From Adiantum capillus-veneris (lineage: Eukaryota; Streptophyta; Polypodiopsida; Polypodiales; Pteridaceae): a stretch of 64,000 bases of DNA. The notes below the pieces were generated by a model. That model was given only the letters and a program-made list of their open reading frames with translations, did not search any database and was not told the DNA's origin. Location of the stretch: assembly GCA_014529385.2 (NCBI GenBank), contig CM043963.1, positions 101,673,912 through 101,737,911 on the forward strand. Reading direction: 5' to 3'. This document shows, piece after piece, positions 23,767 through 35,253 of this stretch. The position numbers and the translations under genes were made by a program. Each line of letters begins with the position of its first letter. The stretch's first letter is position 1.

Positions 23767-24336
23767 TCATGCATGGTCTATATAAGAATGTCCCTCAGTG
23801 GCCTCTCTGTTCTCCTTTGGAATTGAAACATCCACAATGGGAATGCCCTTCCACAACTCCTCCAACTCCTCAATGAGGGGCTTGAGGTAGACAACCATAT
23901 TTTCCACTTTGTACTTCCCTGACACAAGAAAAGTGAGAAGTATATTGCCCTTCTTGGTTGTCTCCCATGGTGTAATATTGTAGTTGATGATCACCACGGG
24001 ACAAGTGCTCCATGATGTAGACTTGATGCCAAAGGGATTGACATCGTCACTTGACAAACCAAGACTCAAGTGACAAGGATCTAGCCCAAACTTTGGCCAA
24101 TGAGTTCCAATGTGCCTCCATGCTGGTGAATCGGCAGGGACATGCATCATCCCAACATTTGGGTGGTGGTTGGTGTGCCATATGAGAAGATCCACTATAG
24201 ACCTGCTTTTAAACATGTATTGTATTCAAGGGCTAAGTGGAATGTGTCTCAATACCTTGCGGGGTAGGTGCACCTTGTTTGCTCTAGTCTTGGAGCGTGC
24301 TTCCCTACACATGGGACATGAGGTAGAATGTGCCCT
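23767..24336 (-). pseudogene. CACTA transposase fragment (Transposase_21 core)
   Basis: Read on the minus strand: a zinc-like CPMCREARSK, then RKVLRHIPLSP, a stop, FKSRSIVDLLIWH, PADSPAWRHIGTHWPKFGLD, LSLGLSSDDVNPFG, PVVIINYNITPWETTKKGNI, LTFLVSGKYKVENMVVYLKP and LIEELEELWKG. These match the same blocks of the transposase at 6920-7560, but the two are clearly different lineages. The fragment starts at 24336, where Penelope-like copy 2 is inserted, and its 3' half is missing. Confidence 0.88.
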
Positions 24337-25289
24337 GGGGGATTCACTCTATATACAAAATGGGACGCCACCTGCGAGTGGACAACTTTGATAAAACTCC
24401 TATATATGAATCATATTAGGGAATATGACCCCCTTTCTATGCTTATACGACAATCAATGCAAAAAATTATCATACCCTATCTTACATATAACATTTAGGT
24501 CTCACATGATCTAAGGCCTCTATAGACGTATCCGGATGGCCATGTACTACACTGAGCTGGACCAATCCTGCATTCCGCCTTCCCGAATGTCTGTCACATG
24601 GATCGATGGACAAGCTTCCCTTCTGGTGAGCTGGAAGCCATGTGATGGGCATGCTACGAAGATTTGTGTCCGAGGGTTCTATGCAGCCCAGCCCCTCCCA
24701 TCCTATACAACAACCAATCAGAGTGGAGATGCGCACAGAACTTGTCAGGTTTTGTTGAAAAGGTGACCGCTTCATGTGATTGCTCTGATGGACATGGTGT
24801 TTTCTCATGCAAAAAGCACCCGATCATTGCTAGCCATGGAGGCTACGTCTACTTCCCTCATGTGACATGGACCTAGCTGAGTAAAACTATTCAAAGTGCG
24901 TGTAGCATAGTGATTGGAAACGTACTAAGAAACCACTTCTGTTGATAACTAGATGTACCTTCAAGTGTCTTAGTTTGACTTCCAAACTATGTGCCCATTC
25001 AACCTACACTCTAGCTACTTGTCCAATTCTGATCTATCTAAGTTACTGAAAAAGCATGGTTATAAAGTTGTGTTAGGTTCTCCATGTAAATTTGCATCTA
25101 TACAAACTCTTTGTAGCTTTCATCTCTCAACAAATGAACTATAATCACAAAACAATCCATTGATACAAAGCAGTGTTAGTTCTTGTATGTATCTTTGTAG
25201 CTATTGACTCACAAGGTTGAGGGCAAACTCTTTTGGGAAGCCATGATTTTGAAACACAAATACTTTCTCTCATTTTTCCCTTTTCTCAC

Positions 25290-25327
<38 letters not shown>

Positions 25328-25383
25328 ATAAATATGATATCCCCTCCCTTATTTTTAAGCTTGGGAGATAAATTATTAGGGGC
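24337..25383 (+). mobile_element. Penelope-like retroelement, 5'-truncated copy 2
   Basis: It matches 9429-10461 in inverted orientation along its whole length. It begins within the reverse-transcriptase-side coding sequence (equivalent to FTLYTKWDA) and ends at the same 3' terminus (AAATTATTAGGGGC). A frame at 24536-24766 (IPPSRMSVTWIDGQASLLVS) and another at 24664-24876 are open in this copy; both are partly open in copy 1. The proteins are unidentified. A pure C run (25291-25327) has expanded near the 3' end; in copy 1 the same place is only C-rich. It disrupts the CACTA fragment on its left. Confidence 0.65.
25291..25327 (+). repeat. 37-bp pure C homopolymer
   Basis: An uninterrupted C run inside the 3' region of Penelope-like copy 2. 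On the G strand it could form quadruplex structure. Assembly length may be unreliable. Confidence 0.95.
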
Positions 25384-25670
25384 GTACCCCTAACTTATAC
25401 GCTTATGTATCTTGTTAAAAAACCCCCCTCCCCTGCACTTACGTGGTGCGGTAAGTTTTACATGGTGAATCCCCCGGGGAATGTGTGTGCTCATTGCGGT
25501 ATAGTATGTAATCATTGGTGCACGTGTGGGTGCACTCATACTCCGTGCCAAATGCGGTGACATATGACCTCGCTTGTCAATGATCCAAAGGCATGTGGTG
25601 ATCTTTAGGAAGAAATTTTCCCATCAAACTACAACAAAAGAAAAACTGAGTACGTAGAAATGAAATGGAC
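25384..25670. other. no gene recognised
   Basis: Short unassigned interval between the Penelope-like copy and the gypsy integrase fragment. GTGAATCCCCCGG at about 25465 also occurs at 10451 and, nearly, on the minus strand at 24335; the meaning is unclear. Confidence 0.3.
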
Positions 25671-25910
25671 CCAATCATTTTTTCTAAAAGCTAAGGCCCT
25701 TCTATTCTTGTTAGCAGCAACCTTTTGCCTTTGCTACGAGATGGATATAGCCTCCTTAATCTTTTGGAAATAATTTTGTAGGTATCAATCATTTTTCTTG
25801 AAAGCTAAGACCCTTCTATTCTTGTTAGCAACAGCCTTTTTCCTTTGCTACGAGATAGATATAGCCTCCTTAGTCTTTTGGAAAGACTCTTGTAGGTCTC
25901 GGCTATACTC
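25671..25910 (-). repeat. ~115-bp tandem duplication in a gypsy integrase tail
   Basis: Two adjacent copies (about 25674-25786 and 25789-25905) share AAAGCTAAG(G/A)CCCTTCTATTC, TTGCTACGAGAT and TATAGCCTCCTTA. On the minus strand they read as the segment downstream of the integrase core (KEAIS, RKKAVANKNRRVLAFK), so a piece of coding sequence was duplicated after the element died. Confidence 0.75.
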
Positions 25911-26610
25911 ATCGACAACAAAGATCTTTCCATGTACCTTAAGTAGCAAGGTACTTTTGGGTCTTCCTTCAATGATTTTGAAAGGTGTCTTTCTTGTAGT
26001 AGTATGGACAGTGTTATTGTACGCATACTCTACAAGAGGTAGGTACTTTCTCTATTGGGAACATTGATCTACTTCGGTAACATAGGTCTTAAGTAGATCT
26101 AGAATCGTAAGGTTGGCTATTTCACTTTGGCCATCCATTTGTGGGTGATAAGCTGAAGAGAAATTAAGCCTAGTACTTAGATTTTCAAAGAGACCCTTCC
26201 AAAAAATACTGGTCATTCGAGGATCTCTATCAAACACTACTAATGTTTGTTGCAATCCACGGTGTTTAAAAATTTGGGATATGAAGAGGGTTGCCATTTG
26301 GTGTTCCCTAATAGTCTTTTTGTCAGGTATAAAATGTGCTTGTTTACTAAACCTGCCTACTATTGTCCATATTCCCCTATTCCCATGGATGGACTTGGGT
26401 AATGCAGAGATAAAATCCATGGATATGCTTTCCCATGGTGAATTAGGAATTAACAAAGGCTGGAGAAATCCAAGTTGCTTTCCCCTATCATACTTTGTCT
26501 TTTGGCATACCACACATTTTGACACATATAATTCAGCTATGAAGCGTCTATGATATGAATCTAACCCTAAGGTCTTTTAAGATCCATTACCTGACATTGC
26601 TCTTTGCTTG
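25905..26610 (-). pseudogene. Ty3/gypsy integrase fragment
   Basis: Minus strand. A zinc-finger end (SKCVVCQKTKYDRGKQLGFL) leads to the DDE core: SMDFISALPKS (first Asp), FDRDPRMTSIFWKGLF (second Asp) and YHPQMDGQSEIANLTILDLL (Glu). It continues as YLPLVEYAYNNTVHTTTRKT and PFKIIEGRPK in another frame. The open frame at 26052-26525 covers the catalytic part, so the active-site triad is intact although flanking frames are shifted. No other parts of this element are nearby. The clade looks like the chromovirus-type integrases that carry PWESISMDFI, as judged from memory of the family. Confidence 0.9.
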
Positions 26611-26770
26611 ACAATATCCCATTTGGTCTTGTGTGCTAAGATAAATATAAAATCACATGTCTCTATTCTAACTCTTGTTCCCGTTTATTCTCCCACATTA
26701 AATGATTAGTTTAATATGAGAAAATCATTTGGGCTAGTGAGATATTATATTTTATGACACACATATATAA

Positions 26771-27960
<1,190 letters not shown>

Positions 27961-27999
27961 CTTCTTTAACTTTTCCTACAACTCTTCCGGGATCATTAC

Positions 28000-29335
28000 G
28001 GTTGCAACCCTCATCAATCCCTTTGCACTTGTCAATCAACCTAGCACTCCCTCTTCCTCCTCTAAGAAAGCTCTCCCTGTGGAGGAATTTGATTTCTCCC
28101 CTCCTTCCTCAAAAGGTTCCAAAAGCTTTGGTGCACCCGTCGGCCCTACCTCTCTAAGAGGAGTGCTCCCCAATCCTCCCCTCATTCCCCATTTCTCTTT
28201 TGGTGCTTTCTCCTCCTCATTCACCACCACCACCCCTTGCCCTTTCCTCTCCTCTCTCTCTTCCCTTAACACTATCCCCTCCTCTTCCCCTCTCCCCTCA
28301 TTTCCCACAATCACCAAGCCTATATAGTTCAAAAAATTGTGTCTTGTTCCTTAGAAGAATTCAAGACGATTAATCTTAAGCTTTCCAAAGCTAAATCTCA
28401 CCTCCTCCACCTCCAAAATCTTCGTGCTAATAATAAAGCCCCAAATAGTCTTTGCATGAAACCACCACGCATTATATTGGAAGATTCTAGTGCCCAATCC
28501 CTTCTCAATGCTAAGTTTTTCAACCTCAATATACAATACCAACTTGAGTTTTCTGACGCATATATACAAGCCCAAGACCTCCTTGTAAAAGACCTCCAAA
28601 AACTTTTTGACTACTTCCATGATCTTGTAGATGAACGCGTGGAAGATCTTGTTAAAAATCTCTCACCCCATATCCTTTCCTAGAGTTCAACCCAAAGCTT
28701 GGGCCAATCAACTTGTGTTGTGGAAGAATTCTTCTCTCTTGGAGCTAGACTCTTTTGTTCAAAATTCCATCCTACAAGCATATTTAGCTACTTCCATTGA
28801 ATCGGCTGCTCACAATGCTAGAAAGAGATCCCAAGAAACTCTCTTTGCCAAAGCAATGGCATTACCCAAAGAAGACACCGTGAGTGAACTCGTTCAACAT
28901 GAGGTCACCACTCAAATGAGAAAACTCCTCTCCCAAAAGACACCTTGAAAATTTTGTAAAACCCCTTCCGCTAAAAAACCCTTTGCTTTCAATAAATCTC
29001 CTTTCTCGCAACGTGCATCTTTCCTTGCTAAGCATAAAGACCCCCTTGTAAAATACCCCCCCGTCAACCCTTCAAAAAACCTAAAAACACGTCTCGTTCT
29101 CCCTCTCCCCCTCCTTCCACCATCGTGCTTGGAAAAAACCCCACCGCCATAGGCCTTCTTCGTGGGTCCATCTGCTCTTTTCTAAATCACCTCTTTTTCC
29201 TCGTCCCTGGACCCCTCCTCCCTTTTTTCCTACTTTCTTCCCTACTTCACCCCTCTACACTCTTCCTTTTGGTGTTGCAAGAAGAAGATTCAAGTATTGG
29301 ATTCCTCTTACTAACCCTTCTCTTTTTAAGGTAAT
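28000..29335 (+). pseudogene. gag/ORF1-like gene of an unidentified retroelement
   Basis: It begins with a Pro/Ser-rich segment (28079-28327). The frame at 28339-28683 (FKTINLKLSKAKSHLLHLQ, PRIILEDSSAQSLLNAKFF, FDYFHDLVDERVEDLVKNL) passes through a frameshift near 28650 into 28660-28948 (KAWANQLVLWKNSSLLELDS, SIESAAHNARKRSQETLFAK). A basic Lys/Pro/Ser tail follows. The protein is helical with a basic C-terminus, like a nucleocapsid-type ORF1. I recognise no enzyme or zinc knuckle. It faces the minus-strand gag-pro remnant whose end lies at 29376. Neighbouring Penelope-like pieces make a shared origin possible but unproven. Confidence 0.4.
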
Positions 29336-29375
29336 AATCCTAAGAAATCAATCTGTTTTGCGTTAGAAAATAAGG

Positions 29376-32040
29376 TCACAAACCTGGCTCCCATTCTAGA
29401 GGTTCTAAGGCATCTTCGGAAAAAGGTTCCAGAATGTAATCCTTGTCCTCAATAGCTCTTTCTAAGACGCATTCCTCTCTTTTTAAGCTCCCACAATGTG
29501 AAGCTCCGCACATCCATAGCTCTTTTTTCTGCCCTAACCATGCTAGGGGTTCGGACCTTGCCAATGTAGCTGAATCAAACTGTTCCAATGGTGTCTGGTT
29601 CACATCTTTGTAACTATGGTCTTTTAGGTATATTTGGGTTGTAGTCTCGCCATGTATGAGGTATATGTGGTCGTAACCCCAATCTTGGACCATCTTTAAT
29701 TGTCTCATGAATGGTCTTCCCAAGATGATCTCGTAATTGTTCTTTTTGTCAAAATCAACTATTGCAAATGTATGCTCATACTGGATTCCGCAAGAGGTGA
29801 CAATTAATTTTTCTAAAAGTACTAGAGGCTTTTCCATGAACCCATCTGCCAGTTGCAATTTCATTCTGGTAGCTCTCAAAGCCGGTTTTCTTCATTTTTT
29901 CTAGATTTCCTTGGTGGCGATAGCGACTCCTTCTCCACTGTCAAGAATAGCCTTGGAAACTACTCCTTGAAATTCTACTGGTAGTGTGGTATTTCCATCT
30001 TCTCCCTCGCAATTTTCTCCAACCTTGTTTAAAGGTACTGGCCTAGAGTTTAGTTGAGGCTTGTCCAATTCTCTGATCCCTTCTTGAAGCTTCGAGGTGG
30101 GGTCTTTTACTTCAAATTTTTCTAAGCATTTGCCTACGGTGGTCCACATGGATGGTCGTAACCTCAGGAGTTTGGCTAATGTGATTGTGCATGCCACAGG
30201 GGTGGACAATAACTCAATCAACCCTTGTGAATCCATCACTCTGTTGGAAGAAAGTATTTGAGATGGGATTTCTCTCACCTCAGACTTAGCTTCATACTCC
30301 CCTAGGTAAGAGGGTAGAGTTTTTAACGAGTCTGGTTGGCTATGCCCCAAACTAATTGAACCGCGGTCTCCCCCTTGTGAATGCATATCAAAGTTCATTT
30401 GTGATCTTGCCTCAAATTCTTCAATGGGAGGTAAGATCTCATTTTTCTCCTTTCTCGTGCTATTTATTTGGTGGCTCACCCTGTTAGCTTCATTGGCTTC
30501 CCGGATTTGCTTCCACAGGTCATCTAGACTGTTACAATCCTTACCCATTTCCACCAATGTTTTAGGCTGGAAACCATCAATTGTCTCATCTGTTGTATTT
30601 GGCACTATGATAGGTTCTCTCCTAGACTCAGAGGCAGTCGTGAGTCTCCCCTTCGTATCTACTTGTTTCTCTAAAGTTGGTTTGATAAGGGTTGGAGCTG
30701 GTACCTCATGCCAGCTTGCAGGTTTACCAAGCGGGTTTTCTATCAAGGATTGGGCTATTTCAATCATCTTTTGACACATTTTCAACCTCTGTTTTTCTAT
30801 TTCTGCATATGGATAAGTCATCCATCTTTGCTCTTGGGTTTGGTTGTTTTTGAGTCTGGCTTCATATGCTTTTAAAAGTGCGTCTAACTGCTCATTTACT
30901 TTTTCTGGCAGCACTGATCCTCTTGATCCTGCACTTTTGGATTGTACTATTTCCTTCGGCCCTATGGTTGCCGCAGTGTGTGAGCTTAGACTAGTTAGAT
31001 CCTCTAACCGCTCTAATCTATCCTTTGTGTGTTTTCACTCCTCGGATAGAGCCGTTTGCTCTCGTTCTCTCCTGGCTTTCATACGCGCCTTTCTAGATTT
31101 CCAAGTGCTTCTCTGATTTTTCATTTCTGCACTTGGGGCATCGATCTTTGCATCTTCAATTATGGGTTCATTTGTCATTCTTTGAGCTTGGGCTCGTGTC
31201 ACTACCTGAATAGGTATTAATGTCTTGTTTTCTGACCATCCACTGGAAGGCACTGCTTCCAACATGTTCAAAGTATTTTTTGCTCCTTTGCTCGGGTTCT
31301 TAGGGAAATCAAGAATCAAATGAGTAATTCCACACTTGGTGCAATATGCATTGACTCTAATGATTTCATCATGAGGACAGTCTCTTAGCCCATGGTCGCC
31401 ACCACACTTGTAGCAGGGTCTCTTAGGCTATTGAGGTGCTCCTTGAGCTCCTCTTTGTTGGTGTGCATGCCTCTGCCCGCCCATGCCTCCGTTTGCTATG
31501 AACAACAGTGTTCGTTCATCTAAGCTATTTCTTCCTTCTCCTGCTGCATGTACAGTTGTTGGTGGTCATGTACTTCCCATCATGCTCCAAGGTTCTGGCG
31601 TTGGGGGTCCTTCCGGTGGATAATAAACAGGATTTGCAGCATATCCATTGGAATCTTTGTAATATGCATGCATAGGTACCAAAGCCTTCTCTTCTGATTT
31701 TTTTATCATTGTTGTGTATCTTATGCTGATTGGTCGTAATCCTGGTAGGGGTGGTTGCTCCCTCAATACTGGTGGTGGTCTTTCTACACCTACAGGTCCT
31801 GGTAGATTGCCTGCTTGATACCAAGGCATCGGTGGAAGTTGAGGAGATGCTACCTGAACTTGGGGAGCATATGGTCTCTCTCTCACGTATCCCTTGTTAT
31901 AATAACATTACTCCGTCACATGGTTCGTCCATTTTTGTTCAATAGCACACCACTTCGGCTGTTTAGCCTGAGGCTTGGCATACATATTAATCTTTTTTAG
32001 CACTTCCTCTACAAGCTGCTCCTGGCTTACACCTCCTTCT
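29376..32040 (-). pseudogene. Tat/Athila-like Ty3 retrotransposon, distal gag and protease (3' part)
   Basis: This continues, in the same frame, the gag that starts at 49548 and was split by the copia insertion at 32041. Minus-strand order: linker (VSQEQLVEEVLKKINMYAK), Pro-rich region (about 31886-31570), zinc knuckle CYKCGGDHGLRDC and a second, decayed one CTKCGITHLILDF (about 31425-31320), basic and Gln/Glu-rich spacer (31319-30000), then a retropepsin: AILDSGEGVAIATKE, after two stops TRMKLQLADGFMEKPLVLLE, and YEIILGRPFMRQLKMVQDWG. Stops are TAA 31908, TGA 31566, TAG 31428, TGA 31035, TAG 29901 and TGA 29892; I find no frameshift. Reverse transcriptase and integrase are missing beyond 29376. 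Confidence 0.82.
32036..32040. repeat. target-site duplication CTTCT, left copy
   Basis: CTTCT precedes the 5' LTR of the copia element, and CTTCT follows its 3' LTR at 47679-47683. A 5-bp duplication is the usual product of Ty1/copia integrase. Removing the element and one copy restores an open gag frame on the minus strand. Confidence 0.95.
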
Positions 32041-32233
32041 TGTTGGGGTATAAAGCCCAATGTGGTCGCCCAGGTAAGTGGGCGGGCCGCCAGGTATGTA
32101 CACATATTCTTTTGTAAAAAACCTAATAAGAACTCACTATGCTCTACACATTACAGTAGAGCGAGTTCACCATATCGTCGTGCTCTTCTTCTCGCACTCT
32201 CTCTCGCGTCGCACTTCCGCTCGTACTCCTTCA
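32041..32233 (+). repeat. copia 5' LTR (193 bp)
   Basis: It starts TGTTGGGG and ends CTTCA. It is identical in length to the 3' LTR, and I found a single T/A difference (CTTCTTCTCGC versus CTTCTTCACGC). Such similarity means recent insertion. Confidence 0.97.
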
Positions 32234-32235
32234 GC

Positions 32236-32249
32236 TGGTATCAGAGCTC
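32236..32249 (+). other. copia primer-binding site
   Basis: TGGTATCAGAGCTC, two bases after the LTR, is the classic plant copia site complementary to the 3' end of initiator methionine tRNA. It primes minus-strand synthesis. Confidence 0.93.
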
Positions 32250-32855
32250 AGATCGAGGCTCGAGGCAGCACTGCAGGAGGCTAGAGCCACCAGCTCAGAT
32301 TGGAGTGAAATTCGACAGACGAATACACGGCCCCAAATCTTGTGCTCTTAGAATTTCATTCTGAGGTCATCTCGGCCACCGTTCGGCTTCGACAAAGATC
32401 TGCGCAGGCCATTTTCAACTACGTGGTCTCGGCGGGTGCAGATCCGACTCTCCAAATTTGGGGTTTTCAGCCTACGACTGCAGGTGCTGAGGATATCGAC
32501 ACTCCCAGAGTGTTGATTTGTGGCTGTCTACACATCGAAGGACGGCTCACAGTTCTTGGAGGCGTGTCACATACGACACGGGCGCATCTACACACAGACT
32601 ATAGGCGACATCCACTAGTTCTTCAGGTAGCTTGTGTTTGCTGCTTGATATTCTAGATTTCATCCTGACATTGCAGGTACTTCCACATGGGATGTATTTT
32701 CAGAGATGATGTATGTTTGTTGAGGGTTTGCTGGCTGTGAGTCACGCAGCAAACAACCGTCGCAGCGGTTACAGCATACAGTGAAAAATTTGTGGATGTA
32801 TGACTTTGTAGAAAGTCTATGTACTGTCAGATTTACTGCAGCCTTTGTTGAGGGT
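32250..32855 (+). other. copia 5' leader
   Basis: Untranslated region between the primer-binding site and the junction with Ty3 sequence. No ORF of note. A few dozen gag codons that should follow are missing, removed together with the left border of the nested Ty3 element. Confidence 0.7.
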
Positions 32856-33440
32856 CGATTGAGGATACAATCCCCACATGGAATGTACTACCTTGGCAAG
32901 AGGGGCTTAGTAGGGAAGATCTCCTTGCATTGCGCATAAGGCAACTAAAGAGAAGACCTGGAGACATTGAGGCTGCAAAAGAACGACTCAAAAATGCAAG
33001 ATTGAAAAACAAGGACTACTTTGATAAGCGACATCGGCTCAGGAGCAAAGCAATTGACAAAGGTGACTGGGTTTTAGTGTATGATAGTAGCCTTGATAAC
33101 CAACACACAGTCATGCGTAAGTTTTCAAAAAGATGGTTTGAACCATATGTTGTAAAACATGTGCATGAAAATGCTACTTACAGCTTGTCTGAACTAGATG
33201 GCACAGAAGTAAAGATTCCCATTGCAGGAAAAAGGATCAAAATGTTTAAGAGAAGAGGAGACAATGATCCAGAAAATGTTGATGAGGAAGAAGAGAAAAA
33301 CACAGGTGAAGATCAAAGTGAAAATGAAGCTCTAGAATCATCCAGTGAAGATGAAAGCAAGGAAGATGTACAAGAGGGCTGATCTTACAAAGAAATAATT
33401 TGGCACATACCGGAGGATGTGCAGGTTTAGAGGGGGTGGA
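32856..33440 (+). pseudogene. tail of a tandem second Ty3 copy (integrase C-terminus)
   Basis: It is nearly identical to 40885-41469 (offset 8029; I counted six substitutions in 585 bp). It encodes the C-terminal integrase region with LLALRIRQLKRRPGDIEAAK, RSKAIDKGDWVLVYDSS and KFSKRWFEPYVVKHVHENAT, plus the acidic tail, and ends at TGA 33380-33382 followed by the polypurine tract. It directly precedes the 5' LTR at 33441, so the LTR is shared between the truncated left copy and the full right copy. Confidence 0.93.
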
Positions 33441-34249
33441 TGTCGTGCTGTGACATGTACATAGTGGGAACACATGCTACAAGAGTTATCTTGTAACTTT
33501 TTAGATACATAATTATATTTCCTATAATGTACATATGCATATGTAAGTATAAAAATAAGCTTTCTATCTCATCTTATTATTTATCTCAAGGGTAATGTAT
33601 TCTTACTTTACCATCAAAAAAATACTATGGGAAAAGTGTCAATAGCTCCACCTCTTTAACTTGGGGCAAAAAGCATTGATTCTTTCTTTCTACCATCTCA
33701 TTATTATCTCACACCCTATTTAGATCCTATATCTAGAGTAATTTCCAATCTATATATATTCTATGTATTTTTCATATTTTTCTTATATTTCTTTTTAAAT
33801 AGCTACTAGGTGGGACACTAGGTGGCATGATTTCAAAGATACACTTATTTTAATGCATTATTGCGAGCATAATTACAAAACTTTGTCAAGGAGCAATGTC
33901 ATGCTTTCATATGGCATGAGGTGTCCTTTGGAATCAAATGAAAGTCTAAGCTAAGGGGACCACATGAAGACTTTTGCTGCCAGAAATGGACCCTATTTTG
34001 ATGAATTTTTTACACAAGGTTCCAATCCGAATTGGAAAATGATTTTAAAATAAAAATCGTAGCTAATGAGCTGAAGTTTCTGCCCATATTTTTACTTTTT
34101 TATTTGGAGCTACGTTTGAGGAGATATGATCAAAATACTGGACCCCAGTCTGCCCACATCATGCAGGGACAGCTCATTTCCAACTTTTCCAATTCCTGTT
34201 CACATTGGCTCCTCTCTTCTTGTGTAAACCCTTGTGGGTTCCCTTCACC

Positions 34250-34257
34250 TATAAAAG
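34250..34257 (+). promoter_or_regulatory. LTR TATA box
   Basis: TATAAAAG followed by GGGACC and a pyrimidine-rich stretch is a strong plant core promoter. Transcription would start about 30 bp downstream, near 34283. The equivalent in the 3' LTR is at 42296-42303. The small LTR ORFs lie downstream of it, so they are inside the genomic transcript leader. Confidence 0.8.
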
Positions 34258-34825
34258 GGGACCTCTTCTTCCTTGGAAGAAACTCAAGCATTCAAGCCAT
34301 TGATGAGAGAAATTCTTGAGGGAGTGAGTAGTAATGCCTAATTGTACTTAGCCCCATTAACATAAGCCCAAGCCTACACTTTCTCCTAGAGGAAAACTAG
34401 CCATTCTTGTACGCCATCCTTGGAGGATCAACTCTAATCAAAGAAGGTGTTGTACTTGGCGTATCAATCAACGTTGAATTCTCCCCTCTTCTTCTCTCTC
34501 CCATCAATAATGGTGCCGAAGGGTTTCAAGTAAGATGTGTTCTACATTGATGTTTTCTTGATTTCTTGTTGTTTTCATTTTCATCTCTAATCCAGCATAT
34601 ATATATGTATCTAATCTCATCTCTTTAACCAAATCTATCTCTTTCACTCTTAGTAATTCATCCTCTCTACAAATTTTAGGTTCTCCTTGCTACAGGTACA
34701 TCTCTCCCCGCAGTATCCTTATTGCCTACGGGCAAGAATAGGGCTTGGGAAGGAAACTTCTCATCTCTTCACTTCTCTCATATCTACATTTTTCTCATAT
34801 CTACATTTCTCACATACTATCCTAG

Positions 34826-35044
34826 ATGAATAACCCACATGATGATCATTTCTATCGCTTTCACTCTGTACGATCTATTAGAATTAACGTATGGATTAGC
34901 CGAAAAATACACTTTCAACAACGTATAGTGTTTCTCTTTGGCCCAGAAAGGCTTAATGAAATACTTCTATCACCGGATCCCATCATACTACCTCTCATAG
35001 ACTATAATTTTTCTTTTGATGTAAGCGTAGTTATCTTGCTATGA
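34826..35044 (+). CDS. LTR small ORF A (72 aa), 5' LTR copy
   Basis: ATG at 34826, stop TGA at 35042. Its last bases overlap the start of ORF B as ATGA, an arrangement that permits termination-reinitiation. The protein (RKIHFQQRIVFLFGPERLNE, then IILPLIDYNFSFDV) has no recognised domain. Ungapped alignment with ORF B gives 25 identities over 57 residues, including LFGxxRLNxI and ILPxIxYxxSxDV. Most conserved residues use different codons in A and B, so protein-level selection is likely. The predicted fold is unknown; hydrophobic beta-strand-like segments dominate. The 3' LTR copy differs by R to K. Confidence 0.6.
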   Translation: MNNPHDDHFYRFHSVRSIRINVWISRKIHFQQRIVFLFGPERLNEILLSPDPIILPLIDYNFSFDVSVVILL

Positions 35045-35253
35045 ACCAAGAGGATTTGTACACACAATTAATCCCAATCACTAGACAAAATATATATATT
35101 ATGGTAAGCACAAAACTACAATTCCAAAGAACAATTCGTAGCCTATTTGGTCAGCCAAGATTGAATGCCATTAACTCATCCATTAACCCTTTCATATTAC
35201 CCATGATACGATATGACCATAGCCTTGATGTTTTCATCTTCATATTGTTTTGA
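35041..35253 (+). CDS. LTR small ORF B (70 aa), 5' LTR copy
   Basis: ATG at 35041 lies within the stop of ORF A. Protein: MNQEDLYTQLIPITRQ, then STKLQFQRTIRSLFGQPRLN and INPFILPMIRYDHSLDVFIF. It is a paralogue of ORF A at 44% ungapped identity over the last 57 residues. It is encoded upstream of the primer-binding site, in U5. Function is unknown; an accessory or regulatory protein is one possibility, and a translation-regulating upstream ORF another. The 3' LTR copy has one conservative change (I to V). Confidence 0.6.
   Translation: MNQEDLYTQLIPITRQNIYIMVSTKLQFQRTIRSLFGQPRLNAINSSINPFILPMIRYDHSLDVFIFILF

Noticed and set aside
9429-25383. One giant inverted-repeat transposon with 1-kb arms
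   Set aside because: The arms share a 3' end but differ at the 5' end, each sits in a different CACTA gene, and the arm carries retroelement coding sequence. Two truncated insertions fit better.
34032-34319. 95-codon LTR frame MENDFKIKIV (also 42078-42365)
   Set aside because: It crosses the TATA box and transcript start, so it cannot be read from the LTR promoter. No internal conservation evidence.
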